Assembly: GCF_002198115.1 (NCBI RefSeq)
Contig: NZ_NGNR01000001.1
Location: forward strand, 998,296-1,062,295
DNA length: 64,000 bases
Origin: Robiginitalea sediminis
Lineage (GTDB): Bacteria > Bacteroidota > Bacteroidia > Flavobacteriales > Flavobacteriaceae
Direction of reading: 5' to 3'
Positions within the stretch are counted from its first letter, which is position 1, and the number at the start of each line of letters is the position of its first letter. The position numbers and the translations under genes are program-made. Below, in pieces: positions 32,964 through 41,456 of the stretch. The notes under the pieces are model-generated. The model saw nothing but the letters and a program-made list of their open reading frames with translations, made no database searches and had not been told where the DNA came from.

Positions 32964-34004
32964 TTACCGGACTTGGGTCAGGTTTCGGAGTTCCTTTATC
33001 CGGGCCTTGCTGGCTTCGGCCAGTGACAGGAGGTTCCTGGCCCTGACCAGGTTTTGTTCCCGGTAGGTGATCTGGTAGTAAACGTCTCCGGCGAGAAAAT
33101 CCGCAAGGGCACGAATCCCGTGCAGGAGCGGCATCAGGACCAACCCCCAGTGCAGCCAAAGCTGTTCCGACGGGGTAATTTCCACCCCACTTTCCATAAA
33201 GCCCCGTGTAAAAGCCGCATAGGCCTCGAGGTCGGGCACAATAGGATCCTCGCCCCTGTAATCTTCAGGGTATACCGTTACCACGCTCCTCACCGCATCG
33301 CCGAAATCCCAGAGCAATACCCCGGGCATGAGGGTGTCCAGGTCTATCAGGCACAGGGCTTCCGGGCGGTCTTCCCGGAAGAGGATGTTCTTCATGACCG
33401 GGTCGTTGTGGCAAATGCGCAGGGGAAAGTCCTTCAGCGGGATGTCCCGGCATGCCTGGGTCAGGGAGGTGGCCAGCTCCAGCCAGGCGCTGGCCTCCCG
33501 CTTCCGGTCCGGAGCAGCCTGTCCTTCAGCTTCAACCAATTCCCGGAACCTTTTCTCAAGGTCGTGGAAGCCCGGCAGGGGCGTACTCAGGTGCTCCACC
33601 GGTACATCGCGAAGCAACAGGTGGAATTGCCCCAGGATGCGCCCGGCTTCCCGGGCAATGGCCGGATCGGAGCTGTTGGGGTATGTCCGGGTCCCGGGGA
33701 TATAACTAAACACCCTCCAGAATCCCAATTCAGGATCGGACACCCAGGAGTTGCCACCGGAGGTTTGCATCAGTTCCACCGTCGCATAACCCGGCCCTTT
33801 AAGGTGGGGCAGTACCACCTTCATATTGTCCATCATGGCTTCCGGTTGCGGAAATACCTCAGAATTCAGCCGTTGCAGGATGTAGGCCGGCTGCCCGTCT
33901 TCCCATACCTTGAAGGTCTGGTTGATGAGCCCACCCTCGAGGGGTTCCACCTGCCCGGGGCGGATCCCGTAGCGGTGCAGGACGGAGGTGAGGGCGGTAT
34001 CCAT
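32964..34004 (-). CDS. Aminoglycoside-phosphotransferase-fold sugar kinase (N-acetylhexosamine 1-kinase-like)
   Basis: A 346-residue kinase of the APH/choline kinase fold. It has a substrate-proximal GGLINQTFKV loop, the catalytic CHNDPVMKNIL (Brenner motif HNDxxxxN) near residue 198 and the magnesium motif LIDLDTLMPG. The family contains the N-acetylhexosamine 1-kinase NahK and the amino-sugar kinase AmgK, both of which phosphorylate the anomeric carbon. Its partner just upstream (12-bp gap, same strand) is a nucleotidyltransferase, and the GH109-type gene is divergent from that. This context supports anomeric phosphorylation of an N-acetylhexosamine, but choline or fructosamine-type substrates are not excluded. 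Confidence 0.8.
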   Translation of the reverse strand: MDTALTSVLHRYGIRPGQVEPLEGGLINQTFKVWEDGQPAYILQRLNSEVFPQPEAMMDNMKVVLPHLKGPGYATVELMQTSGGNSWVSDPELGFWRVFSYIPGTRTYPNSSDPAIAREAGRILGQFHLLLRDVPVEHLSTPLPGFHDLEKRFRELVEAEGQAAPDRKREASAWLELATSLTQACRDIPLKDFPLRICHNDPVMKNILFREDRPEALCLIDLDTLMPGVLLWDFGDAVRSVVTVYPEDYRGEDPIVPDLEAYAAFTRGFMESGVEITPSEQLWLHWGLVLMPLLHGIRALADFLAGDVYYQITYREQNLVRARNLLSLAEASKARIKELRNLTQVR

Positions 34005-34016
34005 TCGGATCGCTGT

Positions 34017-34898
34017 TTACCAGAGGGGAGAGGGGTACTTGCCGCCCTGGGTGAGGGACTTCAGGGTAGAGACCGCAAGGTCCTTGTCTGCCGCATAGGT
34101 GACCCCGAACCAGTCGCTTCCGGAAGGGATGACTTCTACTTCTGCCATCCCCTGCCGCAGCATATCCTGGATTACGAATGGGAGGTAGATTTCCCCTTTG
34201 GTGGGGTCAGCTGCATGTTGCAGGAAGGCCCTGAAATCGGATTCGATTTTAGGGAAGATACTGGGCTGGCAAACCCAGAAATTCATGCTCACCAGTTCCT
34301 TGCCGGTAAATTCCAGGCCGCTGTCTGCGTCGTGCACCCGGTTGCCTTCCCGGATGATTTCGGTGCGCTCATCCACAGACTGCAATCGGTTGCCATCCTG
34401 GCTGCAAACCCCGCGCGAAACCGAACCGTGGGGAGACAGGGTGTCTTCCAGGGTATAGGCCACCAGTCCAAAGGAGGCGCCGGAAGACGCGCCCGAAATA
34501 AAGGAAGCGGCACGGGCATAGGCCGGTTGTCCGTAATAATCGTCTGCATTGATCACGGCAAAAGGGTTGGTAATGACGTTGCGGGCCGTCCAGACGGCAT
34601 GGGCGGTGCCCCAGGGCTTGGGGCGTTCCCCTGCAAACTGGGTACCCGCAGGCAGGTCGGTGAGTTCCTGGGCCAGGACATCGAGGCTCACATGGCCCGG
34701 TAGGCGGGAACCGAGGTATTCCTGGAGGAATCCTACGTTATCTTTTTGGGTGATGACTACAATATGGTTGAACCCGTTGGCGATGGCGTCGTAAATGCTG
34801 AATTCCATGAGGAACTCGCCATTGGGGCCCAGGTCGTCGAATTGTTTGAGTTTTCCGTAACGGCTGCCGCGTCCGGCGGCCATAAGCAGTAGGGTCAT
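34017..34898 (-). CDS. Sugar-1-phosphate nucleotidyltransferase
   Basis: A 293-residue NTP-transferase-fold protein. The ATG at 34898 is chosen: the longer frame opens at a TTG at 34922 that lies inside the -7 box. The start gives MTLLLMAAGRGSRYGKLKQ, the nucleotide-binding G-x-G-x-R...K loop. KPWGTAHAVWTARN and FAVINADDYYG, with the metal-binding Asp pair, follow. It would join a sugar 1-phosphate to a nucleoside monophosphate to make an NDP-sugar. It is the first gene of an operon with the APH-fold sugar kinase, whose product would be its substrate. The sugar and nucleotide are not determined by sequence alone. Confidence 0.85.
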   Translation of the reverse strand: MTLLLMAAGRGSRYGKLKQFDDLGPNGEFLMEFSIYDAIANGFNHIVVITQKDNVGFLQEYLGSRLPGHVSLDVLAQELTDLPAGTQFAGERPKPWGTAHAVWTARNVITNPFAVINADDYYGQPAYARAASFISGASSGASFGLVAYTLEDTLSPHGSVSRGVCSQDGNRLQSVDERTEIIREGNRVHDADSGLEFTGKELVSMNFWVCQPSIFPKIESDFRAFLQHAADPTKGEIYLPFVIQDMLRQGMAEVEVIPSGSDWFGVTYAADKDLAVSTLKSLTQGGKYPSPLW

Positions 34899-34919
34899 AC
34901 CAGGTATCCTTTTGGTGCC

Positions 34920-34927
34920 CAAAAATA
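34920..34927 (-). promoter_or_regulatory. -7 box of the nucleotidyltransferase-kinase operon
   Basis: The minus strand reads TATTTTTG, an exact TAnnTTTG match. The predicted start near 34913 rules out the TTG at 34922 as start codon, and AAAAGGAT then lies 8 nt before the ATG at 34898 as a ribosome-binding site. Confidence 0.6.
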
Positions 34928-35003
34928 AGGTTTTGAATGGGAACTCCCCCCCGGATGCCCATTATTTCATACCTTCCAGTACACAAAACCAAACCCAGTT
35001 TTT

Positions 35004-36359
35004 ATGGAAACCCGCCGATCCTTCCTGCGTAAATCTGCCCTTGCGGCAACCGCTGTTGGCGTCTACCCGCTTTCCGAATCTGCACTGGCCGGGGCACCTT
35101 CCGGGGAACTCCGTGTTGGGCTTATAGGGGTAGGCCTTCGTGGGACCAACCACCTGCGCAACCTTTTGCTGCGAGACGATGTCCGCGTCACGGCTCTCTG
35201 CGATACGGACCCCGCCCGCCTGGAGCTGGCAGCCCAGGCCATCTTGGAGGCCGGGAAACCCAAGGCGGCGGTCTTTGGGGAGCACGAGCATTCTTACCGG
35301 GATCTCCTGGCGCTTGAATCTGTAGATGCGGTCATTATTTCCACCCCCTGGCTCTGGCATACGCCTATGGCCGTAGACGCCATGAAGGCGGGGAAGTACA
35401 CGGGCCTGGAAGTGTCTGCCGCCACCACCCTGGCCGAGTGCTGGGATCTGGTGGATACCCACGAGGCCACCGGAACCCACCTGATGCTGCTGGAAAACGT
35501 GAATTACCGCCGCGACATCATGGCCGTATTGCGGATGGTCCGGGAAGGGGTGTTCGGGGAATTGGTCCATTTTCGCTGCGGGTACCAGCACGACCTGAGG
35601 GAAGTGAAGTTCAACAACGGGAAACAGCCTTATGGGGGTGGGGTGGAATTTGGAGAAAAGGCGATTTCCGAAGCCCGCTGGCGTACCTTCCATTCCCTGA
35701 AACGCAATGCCGATGTTTACCCCACCCACGGCCTGGGTCCTGTGGCGGCCATGGCCAACATCAACCGGGGCAACCGCATGGTAAGCCTGACTTCCTCGGC
35801 CACCAAAGGAATAGGACTGCATAACCATATTGTGGCCCAGGGAGGCGAAGACCACCCCAACGCATCCCTGAAATTCATGCAGGGGGACGTCATCACCACC
35901 ACAATAGGGACCGCCCAGGGGGAAACCATCATTGTGACCCATGACTGTAACCTGCCCAGGCCGTATTCCCTGGGGTTCCGGGTACAGGGGGCCCGGGGGC
36001 TCTGGGAAGTAGACGGCAGCCGGATATATATTGAAGGCCGCTCCGAGCCGCACCGGTGGGACGAGGCAGCCCCCTGGCTGGAGCAGTACGACCACCCCCT
36101 GTGGCAGAAATACGGGGAGTACGCCACCGGCGCCGGCCACGGGGGGATGGACTTTTTTGTCCTCCACGCCTTTGTGGAGTCTGCCAAGGCCGGGATCACC
36201 CCGCCCATAGACGCCTACGACGCGGCGGCCTGGAGCGCGATCACCCCCCTCTCTGAACGCTCCATAGCCGAGGGAGGGGCACCCCAGTATGTCCCCGATT
36301 TCACAAGGGGCCGCTGGATTCGCCGCTCGCCCTATAACTGGATCAAAGACACCTTTTAG
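35004..36359 (+). CDS. Gfo/Idh/MocA-fold protein, probable GH109 (alpha-N-acetylgalactosaminidase type)
   Basis: A 451-residue protein with a Tat signal (ETRRSFLRKSALAATAVG). The Rossmann domain has RVGLIGVGLRGTNHLRNLL and binds NAD. The C-terminal half matches the glycoside hydrolase 109 family: WRTFHSLKRNADVYPTHGLG with the Tyr/His pair YPTH near residues 239-242, then MANINRGNRMVSLTS, then HDCNLPRPYS. GH109 enzymes, known from Elizabethkingia, cleave terminal alpha-GalNAc by NAD-dependent oxidation and elimination. Tat export fits, since the cofactor must be bound before export. The divergent kinase and nucleotidyltransferase genes could use the released sugar. Another Gfo/Idh/MocA activity is possible. 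Confidence 0.85.
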   Translation: METRRSFLRKSALAATAVGVYPLSESALAGAPSGELRVGLIGVGLRGTNHLRNLLLRDDVRVTALCDTDPARLELAAQAILEAGKPKAAVFGEHEHSYRDLLALESVDAVIISTPWLWHTPMAVDAMKAGKYTGLEVSAATTLAECWDLVDTHEATGTHLMLLENVNYRRDIMAVLRMVREGVFGELVHFRCGYQHDLREVKFNNGKQPYGGGVEFGEKAISEARWRTFHSLKRNADVYPTHGLGPVAAMANINRGNRMVSLTSSATKGIGLHNHIVAQGGEDHPNASLKFMQGDVITTTIGTAQGETIIVTHDCNLPRPYSLGFRVQGARGLWEVDGSRIYIEGRSEPHRWDEAAPWLEQYDHPLWQKYGEYATGAGHGGMDFFVLHAFVESAKAGITPPIDAYDAAAWSAITPLSERSIAEGGAPQYVPDFTRGRWIRRSPYNWIKDTF

Positions 36360-36367
36360 CGCCCGGC

Positions 36368-36410
36368 TGATTTTTATCATATTTTCCACACAGTGGCCTT
36401 GGTAGATTTG
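36368..36410 (+). promoter_or_regulatory. hemN promoter with Crp/Fnr-type palindrome
   Basis: TGATTTTTATCA (36368-36379), a perfect palindrome TGAT-N4-ATCA, lies upstream of an exact -7 box TAGATTTG (36403-36410). The palindrome centre is 29.5 bp before the box, about -43 from the predicted start near 36417, the position of a class II Crp/Fnr activator site. The same geometry recurs before ccoS, ccoI and the 52707 gene. Confidence 0.75.
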
Positions 36411-36427
36411 TATCAAACAGCAACATC

Positions 36428-37786
36428 ATGTGTGGATTGGTACAAAAATACAATGTCCCGGGGCCGCGGTATACCAGCTACCCTACCGTGCCGTATTGGG
36501 ACCCCGAGGGCTTCTCGGGCCGGAAATGGAAGGAGTCCGTTACGCGTACCTTTAACGAGACCAACGACTCCCAGGGGATATCCCTTTACATCCATTTACC
36601 TTTTTGCGAAAGCATGTGCACCTTTTGCGGGTGCCATAAGCGCATCACCCGCCAGCACAGCGTGGAAGTCCCCTACATCCAGGCCCTTCTGAAGGAATGG
36701 AAACTCTACCGCGAACTTTTTGGCAAACGCCCCGTTATTCGGGAATTGCATTTGGGCGGCGGTACCCCTACCTTCTTCTCCCCGGAAAACCTGCAAATGC
36801 TCATCCGGGGGCTCTTCCGTGAAGCCGACAGGGCTGCCGATTGGGAATTCAGTTTTGAGGGCCACCCGGGCAATACCACCCGGGAACACCTGCAGGCCCT
36901 GTACGACGAGGGCTTCCGCCGGGTATCCTTCGGGGTGCAGGACTACAACCCGTCGGTGCAGCGCGCGATCAACCGCATCCAGACCTACGACCAGGTAGCC
37001 GATATTACCCGGATCTCCAGAGAGATTGGCTATACCTCAGTGGGGCACGATATCATCTACGGCTTGCCGTTGCAAACCACGGCCCACATGGCCGAGACCA
37101 TCCGCAAAACAGCGGAGATCCGGCCAGACCGCATCGCCCTCTACAGCTATGCGCATGTGCCCTGGCTCAAAGGCAATGGCCAGCGCGGGTTCCGCAAGTC
37201 GGACCTCCCGGCGCCCAAAGAGAAGTTGCGGCAATACCAGCTGGGCAAAAAGGCCTTGCAGGATGCCGGGTACTCCGAGATCGGGATGGACCATTTCGCC
37301 CTCCCGTCAGACGGTCTGTACCGGTCTATGAAAGCCGGGCAGCTGCACCGGAACTTTATGGGCTATACCGTCAGCAATACCCGCCTGATGATTGGCCTTG
37401 GCGTATCGAGCATTGGCGACAGCTGGTATGGTTTTGCCCAGAATGTAAAAAGTATTGAAGAATACGAGCATTTGGTCTCCAACGGCATTTTACCGCTCAT
37501 GCGGGGCCATGCCCTAACCGCAGAGGACGAGCAGGTGCGCCGGCACGTGCTGGACCTGATGTGTCGCTTCGAAACCAAGTGGGATAAAGGACTCCCCGAG
37601 GAGACACGCCGGGAAATTGAAGACCGGCTGCGGGAACCCGAAGCGGACGGCCTGGTGGTCCTGGGCCCGGATCGGTTGTCCGTAACAGAAGACGGCCGGA
37701 TGTTTATCCGGAATATCTGTATGGCCTTTGACTTGCGTTTACACACGAAAGCTCCGGAAACGAGGTTATTCTCTATGACGGTTTAA
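36428..37786 (+). CDS. hemN: Oxygen-independent coproporphyrinogen III oxidase
   Basis: A 452-residue radical SAM enzyme of full HemN length. After the N-terminal YNVPGPRYTSYPTVPYW, the cluster motif is HLPFCESMCTFCGCH with Cys60, Cys64 and Cys67 binding the 4Fe-4S cluster, and Cys69 in the usual fourth position. GGGTPTFFSPENL and the C-terminal HemN domain (NGILPLMRGHALTAEDEQVR) are present. It converts coproporphyrinogen III to protoporphyrinogen IX without oxygen in heme synthesis. A Crp/Fnr-type palindrome precedes it, which fits induction at low oxygen and supplies heme for the cbb3 oxidase. A universal stress gene follows 17 bp downstream, probably in the same operon. Confidence 0.96.
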   Translation: MCGLVQKYNVPGPRYTSYPTVPYWDPEGFSGRKWKESVTRTFNETNDSQGISLYIHLPFCESMCTFCGCHKRITRQHSVEVPYIQALLKEWKLYRELFGKRPVIRELHLGGGTPTFFSPENLQMLIRGLFREADRAADWEFSFEGHPGNTTREHLQALYDEGFRRVSFGVQDYNPSVQRAINRIQTYDQVADITRISREIGYTSVGHDIIYGLPLQTTAHMAETIRKTAEIRPDRIALYSYAHVPWLKGNGQRGFRKSDLPAPKEKLRQYQLGKKALQDAGYSEIGMDHFALPSDGLYRSMKAGQLHRNFMGYTVSNTRLMIGLGVSSIGDSWYGFAQNVKSIEEYEHLVSNGILPLMRGHALTAEDEQVRRHVLDLMCRFETKWDKGLPEETRREIEDRLREPEADGLVVLGPDRLSVTEDGRMFIRNICMAFDLRLHTKAPETRLFSMTV

Positions 37787-37803
37787 CCCCAAAAATGAAA
37801 GCC

Positions 37804-38625
37804 ATGAAAACGATTATCGTACCTGTTGATTTTTCCCACCAATCCGAATATGCGCTGAAGACTGCAGCGTCCCTGGCCCGCAAGCACAAGGCAGAGATCA
37901 TTGTCTTGCACATGCTGGAACTGAATTATGCCATGATCACCTCTTCGGAGGCCTACCATCCGGAACAAACGGTTTTCCTGCTGAAAGCCGCGGAAAAACG
38001 TCTGTCCGAATTCCTGGACCAGTCCTATCTGAAGGGTATTAAAATCACACCGGTAATTAAACATTACAAGGTGTTTTCCGAAGTGAACGACGTTGCCGAG
38101 AACCACAATGCGGATCTTATTGTAATGGGGTCCCACGGCACCGACGGCCTGCAGGAGATCTTCTTCGGCTCCAATGCCGAGAAGGTGGTGCGCCATTCGG
38201 ATATCCCGGTACTGGTGGTCAAGAAGGACCGGCCGGACTTTAAGATCGAGACCTTTGCCTTCGCCTGCGATTTCCGGGAAGACTGCCAGGAGGCCTTCCG
38301 CAAGGCCAAGTCCTTTGCCGATAAACTCGGCGCGGAATTCCGGGCGGTGTATATCAATACCCCGGGCGACCACTTTTTGAGCACTTCCGACATCAACCAG
38401 CAAATTGCCGACTTTTTAAAAGGCGCCAAGGTGGGTATGGAGGTAGACCATTACAGCGATTACAGCGTGGAACGCGGCGTACTGAACTATTCCGAAAGCA
38501 TAGGGGCCGACCTGATCGGCATCCCCACCCATGGCCGAAAGGGGATCTCCCATTTCTTTATGGGAAGCATCGGGGAGGATATCGCCAACCATTCCGGGAT
38601 CCCGGTGATAACCTTCAAGATTTAA
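37804..38625 (+). CDS. Universal stress protein, two tandem UspA domains
   Basis: About 273 residues (start at 37804 gives MKTIIVPVDFSHQSEYALKT; an ATG at 37795 is also possible). The first UspA domain ends with the ATP-binding pattern G-x2-G-x9-G-S at MGSHGTDGLQEIFFGSN, followed by HSDIPVLVV. The second domain has a weaker version, PTHGRKGISHFFMGSIGE, followed by HSGIPVITF. Such tandem proteins are cytoplasmic and often rise in low oxygen or starvation. It follows hemN by 17 bp, so it probably shares the Crp/Fnr-type promoter at 36368-36410. A rho-independent terminator follows at 38647. Confidence 0.93.
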   Translation: MKTIIVPVDFSHQSEYALKTAASLARKHKAEIIVLHMLELNYAMITSSEAYHPEQTVFLLKAAEKRLSEFLDQSYLKGIKITPVIKHYKVFSEVNDVAENHNADLIVMGSHGTDGLQEIFFGSNAEKVVRHSDIPVLVVKKDRPDFKIETFAFACDFREDCQEAFRKAKSFADKLGAEFRAVYINTPGDHFLSTSDINQQIADFLKGAKVGMEVDHYSDYSVERGVLNYSESIGADLIGIPTHGRKGISHFFMGSIGEDIANHSGIPVITFKI

Positions 38626-38646
38626 GATTTTAGTTGCTGTTATGAG

Positions 38647-38683
38647 AAGGGAGGTACGTCCGAAAGGATGTCCTCCCTTTTCT
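38647..38683 (+). terminator. Terminator of the hemN-usp operon
   Basis: AAGGGAGG (38647-38654) pairs with CCTCCCTT (38672-38679); the inner ACGTCC/GGATGT extends the stem past one bulged T to a GAAA loop, and TTCT follows. It lies 21 bp past the stop codon. Confidence 0.75.
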
Positions 38684-38698
38684 ATTGCGGGTCTTTTC

Positions 38699-40087
38699 TC
38701 AGGTGAGCTTCATTGCAGAAGGGTCCCACCCCACGGCTTCGCCCCGGTAATAGCTCTCGTTGGCCAGCAGGGCAGCCCCGGCAGCCCTCAGGCCGAAGGT
38801 AGCGTCCTGTACCACCTTCCGGTTCCCTCTTATGGCGTCGAAGAAATTGAAGAAGTGGTCGTGGTGTGCCCCTTTGTATTCACGGGGCGCCTCCCATACG
38901 GTTTCCCCCAGGTCCAGTAACGCCTCCCGGCCTGGTGCGAGGGTTTTGGCGTATTCGGCGTTGAGGGCTTCCTGGTTGGCTTCCGTCTGGGCCACCATGG
39001 AATATCCTCCGGGCGCCATACCTAGGGCGGTCCGGCTTAGCTTGACCGAGCGCTGCCCCACTTCCATAGACCCCTCGGTGCCCACCATGCGGAACCCTCC
39101 GCCACCCCCGCCCCCGGCGATGAAGTTTACGCGGAAAGCTGCGTTAAAAGCGGCATGGGTAGCCGTCTTGGGGTAATCGTAAAAGGTAAGGGTTACATCC
39201 GGCACGTCCCGGCCATCGTTCCAATAGCGCAGGCCTCCTGTGGAGATAGCACGGACCGGGCCCTGGCTGTCCAGGATATGGTGCAGGGTGGAAAAGGCAT
39301 GGACAAAAAGGTCGCCTGCTACCCCGGTGCCGTAATCCCGGTAGTTGCGCCAGCGGAAAAATCGGGTGTTGTCATACGGGCGTTTGGGAGCATGGCCCAG
39401 GAAGGTATCGAAGTCTACTGTATCAGGGTTGGCATCCGGGGGGATGGGGTATTGCCAGGCCCCTTCGGCCGAATACCGGTCGTTGTACATGTCCAGCATG
39501 ACGATTTCCCCAATGGCTCCCGCCTTGTAAAGCTCCCGTGCCTTCTCGTTGCCGAGGGAGGACATCCCCTGGCTGCCGACCTGGAGGATGCCGCCAGTCT
39601 CCCGTTCTGCAGCGATAATTTCGTGCCCCTCGGCAGGCTTTTGTACCATGGGCTTTTCGCAGTATACCGCCTTGCCCGCCTTGAGCGCGTCGATTACGAT
39701 CCGTTTGTGCCAGTGGTCCGGGGTGGCCACAATGACTGCGTCTATATCCTTTCGGTCCAGGAGCTCCCGGTAGTCGCGGGTCAGGAACAACCCGTCCCCC
39801 CAGAGTTCCCGGGCGCGCTGCAGCCGTCCGGTATAAAGGTCGCAAACAGCCGTGAGGCGTACCCCATCTACCGAAAGGGCAGACCGGGTATCGTAGATAC
39901 CCTGTATCCCACACCCGATGAGCCCGAGCTGGATGGTGTCATTTGCAGCAGTCTGAATAGGGTAGTTTCTAACCAGGGGTTGGGTGCCCCGGGGGGCTGC
40001 GCTGAGGTACGGTCCTGCCGCGAGTCCCGCGGTTGCCAGCCCTGCTTTTTTGAGGAAGGCCCTGCGGTTGGGGGTAGTGTGCTTCAT
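38699..40087 (-). CDS. Tat-exported Gfo/Idh/MocA-family oxidoreductase
   Basis: A 462-residue protein. The ATG at 40087 is chosen because it opens on a twin-arginine signal (MKHTTPNRRAFLKKAGLATAG); the frame stays open further upstream but without coding character. The Rossmann domain reads IQLGLIGCGIQGIYDTRSAL, followed by VIVATPDHWHKRIVIDALKAGKAVYCEKPM with the family EKP motif. The C-terminal domain contains FRWRNYRDYGTGVAGDLFVHAF. Such periplasmic oxidoreductases carry tightly bound NAD and in Bacteroidota act on sugars or 3-keto-glycosides. It faces the hemN-usp terminator on one side, and the CoA-transferase gene lies upstream on the same strand. Substrate unknown. Confidence 0.9.
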   Translation of the reverse strand: MKHTTPNRRAFLKKAGLATAGLAAGPYLSAAPRGTQPLVRNYPIQTAANDTIQLGLIGCGIQGIYDTRSALSVDGVRLTAVCDLYTGRLQRARELWGDGLFLTRDYRELLDRKDIDAVIVATPDHWHKRIVIDALKAGKAVYCEKPMVQKPAEGHEIIAAERETGGILQVGSQGMSSLGNEKARELYKAGAIGEIVMLDMYNDRYSAEGAWQYPIPPDANPDTVDFDTFLGHAPKRPYDNTRFFRWRNYRDYGTGVAGDLFVHAFSTLHHILDSQGPVRAISTGGLRYWNDGRDVPDVTLTFYDYPKTATHAAFNAAFRVNFIAGGGGGGGFRMVGTEGSMEVGQRSVKLSRTALGMAPGGYSMVAQTEANQEALNAEYAKTLAPGREALLDLGETVWEAPREYKGAHHDHFFNFFDAIRGNRKVVQDATFGLRAAGAALLANESYYRGEAVGWDPSAMKLT

Positions 40088-40158
40088 GGTATCTAATGGA
40101 TTTTGGTCACCAAAAGATACATCAAAGCCTTGTGTGTCACAAACACTTATTTTATTCC

Positions 40159-41424
40159 CTACCCGAAACGCTCGTGTGCGGCTGCTTCCAGGGTTTCCCG
40201 GTGGTCCGGGTGGGCAATGGAAATCAGGGCTTTGGCGCGCTGCTGGAGGTTCTTCCCAAAAAGGTCCACGCACCCGTATTCGGTAACCACGTAGTGCACG
40301 TGGGCCCGGGTAGTGGTGACCCCGGCCCCGTGTTTCAGGAAGGGGGTTATTTTGGAGACCCCTTTGGCGGTGGAGGAGGACAGGGCGAAAATGGGTTTCC
40401 CCCCTTCGGAAAGGGATGCTCCACGGATAAAGTCCATTTGGCCTCCCACGCCGGAATACTGGTAGCTCCCGATGGTATCGGCGCAAACCTGGCCGGTGAG
40501 GTCAATTTCAATGGCGCTATTGATGGCCGTAACCCGGGGGTTGGTCCGGATATTGGCGGTGTCGTTGGTATAAGCCGCCTCCCGGAAGTGGACCAGGGGG
40601 TTGTCGTCTATAAAGTCGTAGAGTTTTTGGGAGCCTGCAGCAAAACTCGTTACAATCATGTTGGTGTCGATTTTCTTGCAGGCCCCGTTGATGACCCCGG
40701 AGTGGACCAGGGGGAGGATCCCGTCTGAGAACATTTCGGTATGGATGCCCAGGTTTTTATGTCCCCCCAGGTTCTGCAACACAGCGTTCGGGATGTTGCC
40801 GATCCCCATCTGCAGGGTGGCCCCGTCCTCTACCAGGGAAGCGACGTTGCGGCCTATCTGGGCCTCGGTCTCCGAAATGGGGAGTACGGGGTAGGCGTGG
40901 ATGGGTTCCGAAACTTCCACCAGGGCGTCAATCTGCTTGATATGGATGATCCCATCCCCATGGGTCCGGGGAACCATGGGGTTGAGCTGCGCAATAACTT
41001 TCTTGGCTTTCTGAACCGCAGGCAGGGTCACGTCCACCGACGCCCCAAGGGAGCAGAAGCCGTGCTTGTCCGGAGGGGAAACCTGTACCACGGCCACATC
41101 TACGGGCAGGATGTCGCGCCGGAACAACAGGTGGATTTCACTCAGGAAAATGGGGATGTAATCCCCCTGGTTGGTATTGACCGCCTTGCGGACATTCCCC
41201 CCTACAAAACAGGTGTTGATGCGAAAGGCTTTCCGGTAGGGTTCCTGGGCAAAGAGGACTTCCCCGTCGGTATGGATGGAGATGATTTCCACATCCCGGA
41301 GCTCCTCATGCCGCCGGCAGATCGCATTGATAAGGGTGTTCGGGGTCATGGCTGCGCCTTGTACAAAAATGCGGGTGCCGGATTGTACATAGGCTGCAGC
41401 CTGTTCTAATGAGACTACGTTCAT
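40159..41424 (-). CDS. Acetyl-CoA hydrolase/transferase family (4-hydroxybutyrate-type CoA transferase)
   Basis: A 421-residue family I CoA transferase of the Cat1/AbfT group. The N-terminal domain has SGTRIFVQGAAMTPNTLINA and VQVSPPDKHGFCSLGASVDV. The C-terminal domain carries AINSAIEIDLTGQVCADTIG with the catalytic glutamate, then SGVGGQMDFIRGA. The enzyme moves CoA between acetate, succinate, butyrate or 4-hydroxybutyrate; the substrate pair cannot be read from sequence. It is cytoplasmic. It starts 32 bp after the haloperoxidase gene on the same strand and may share its transcript. Confidence 0.9.
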   Translation of the reverse strand: MNVVSLEQAAAYVQSGTRIFVQGAAMTPNTLINAICRRHEELRDVEIISIHTDGEVLFAQEPYRKAFRINTCFVGGNVRKAVNTNQGDYIPIFLSEIHLLFRRDILPVDVAVVQVSPPDKHGFCSLGASVDVTLPAVQKAKKVIAQLNPMVPRTHGDGIIHIKQIDALVEVSEPIHAYPVLPISETEAQIGRNVASLVEDGATLQMGIGNIPNAVLQNLGGHKNLGIHTEMFSDGILPLVHSGVINGACKKIDTNMIVTSFAAGSQKLYDFIDDNPLVHFREAAYTNDTANIRTNPRVTAINSAIEIDLTGQVCADTIGSYQYSGVGGQMDFIRGASLSEGGKPIFALSSSTAKGVSKITPFLKHGAGVTTTRAHVHYVVTEYGCVDLFGKNLQQRAKALISIAHPDHRETLEAAAHERFG

Positions 41425-41456
41425 GGTTGTTTTTTATGGGTGGTGTTCCGGGCAGC

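Noticed and set aside
34899-34922. TTG start of the nucleotidyltransferase
   Set aside because: It lies inside the -7 box; the ATG at 34898 has a leader and an AAAAGGAT ribosome-binding site.
40088-40486. N-terminal extension of the Gfo/Idh/MocA gene
   Set aside because: It runs through the end of the CoA-transferase gene on the same strand in another frame, and the Tat signal begins exactly at the ATG at 40087.
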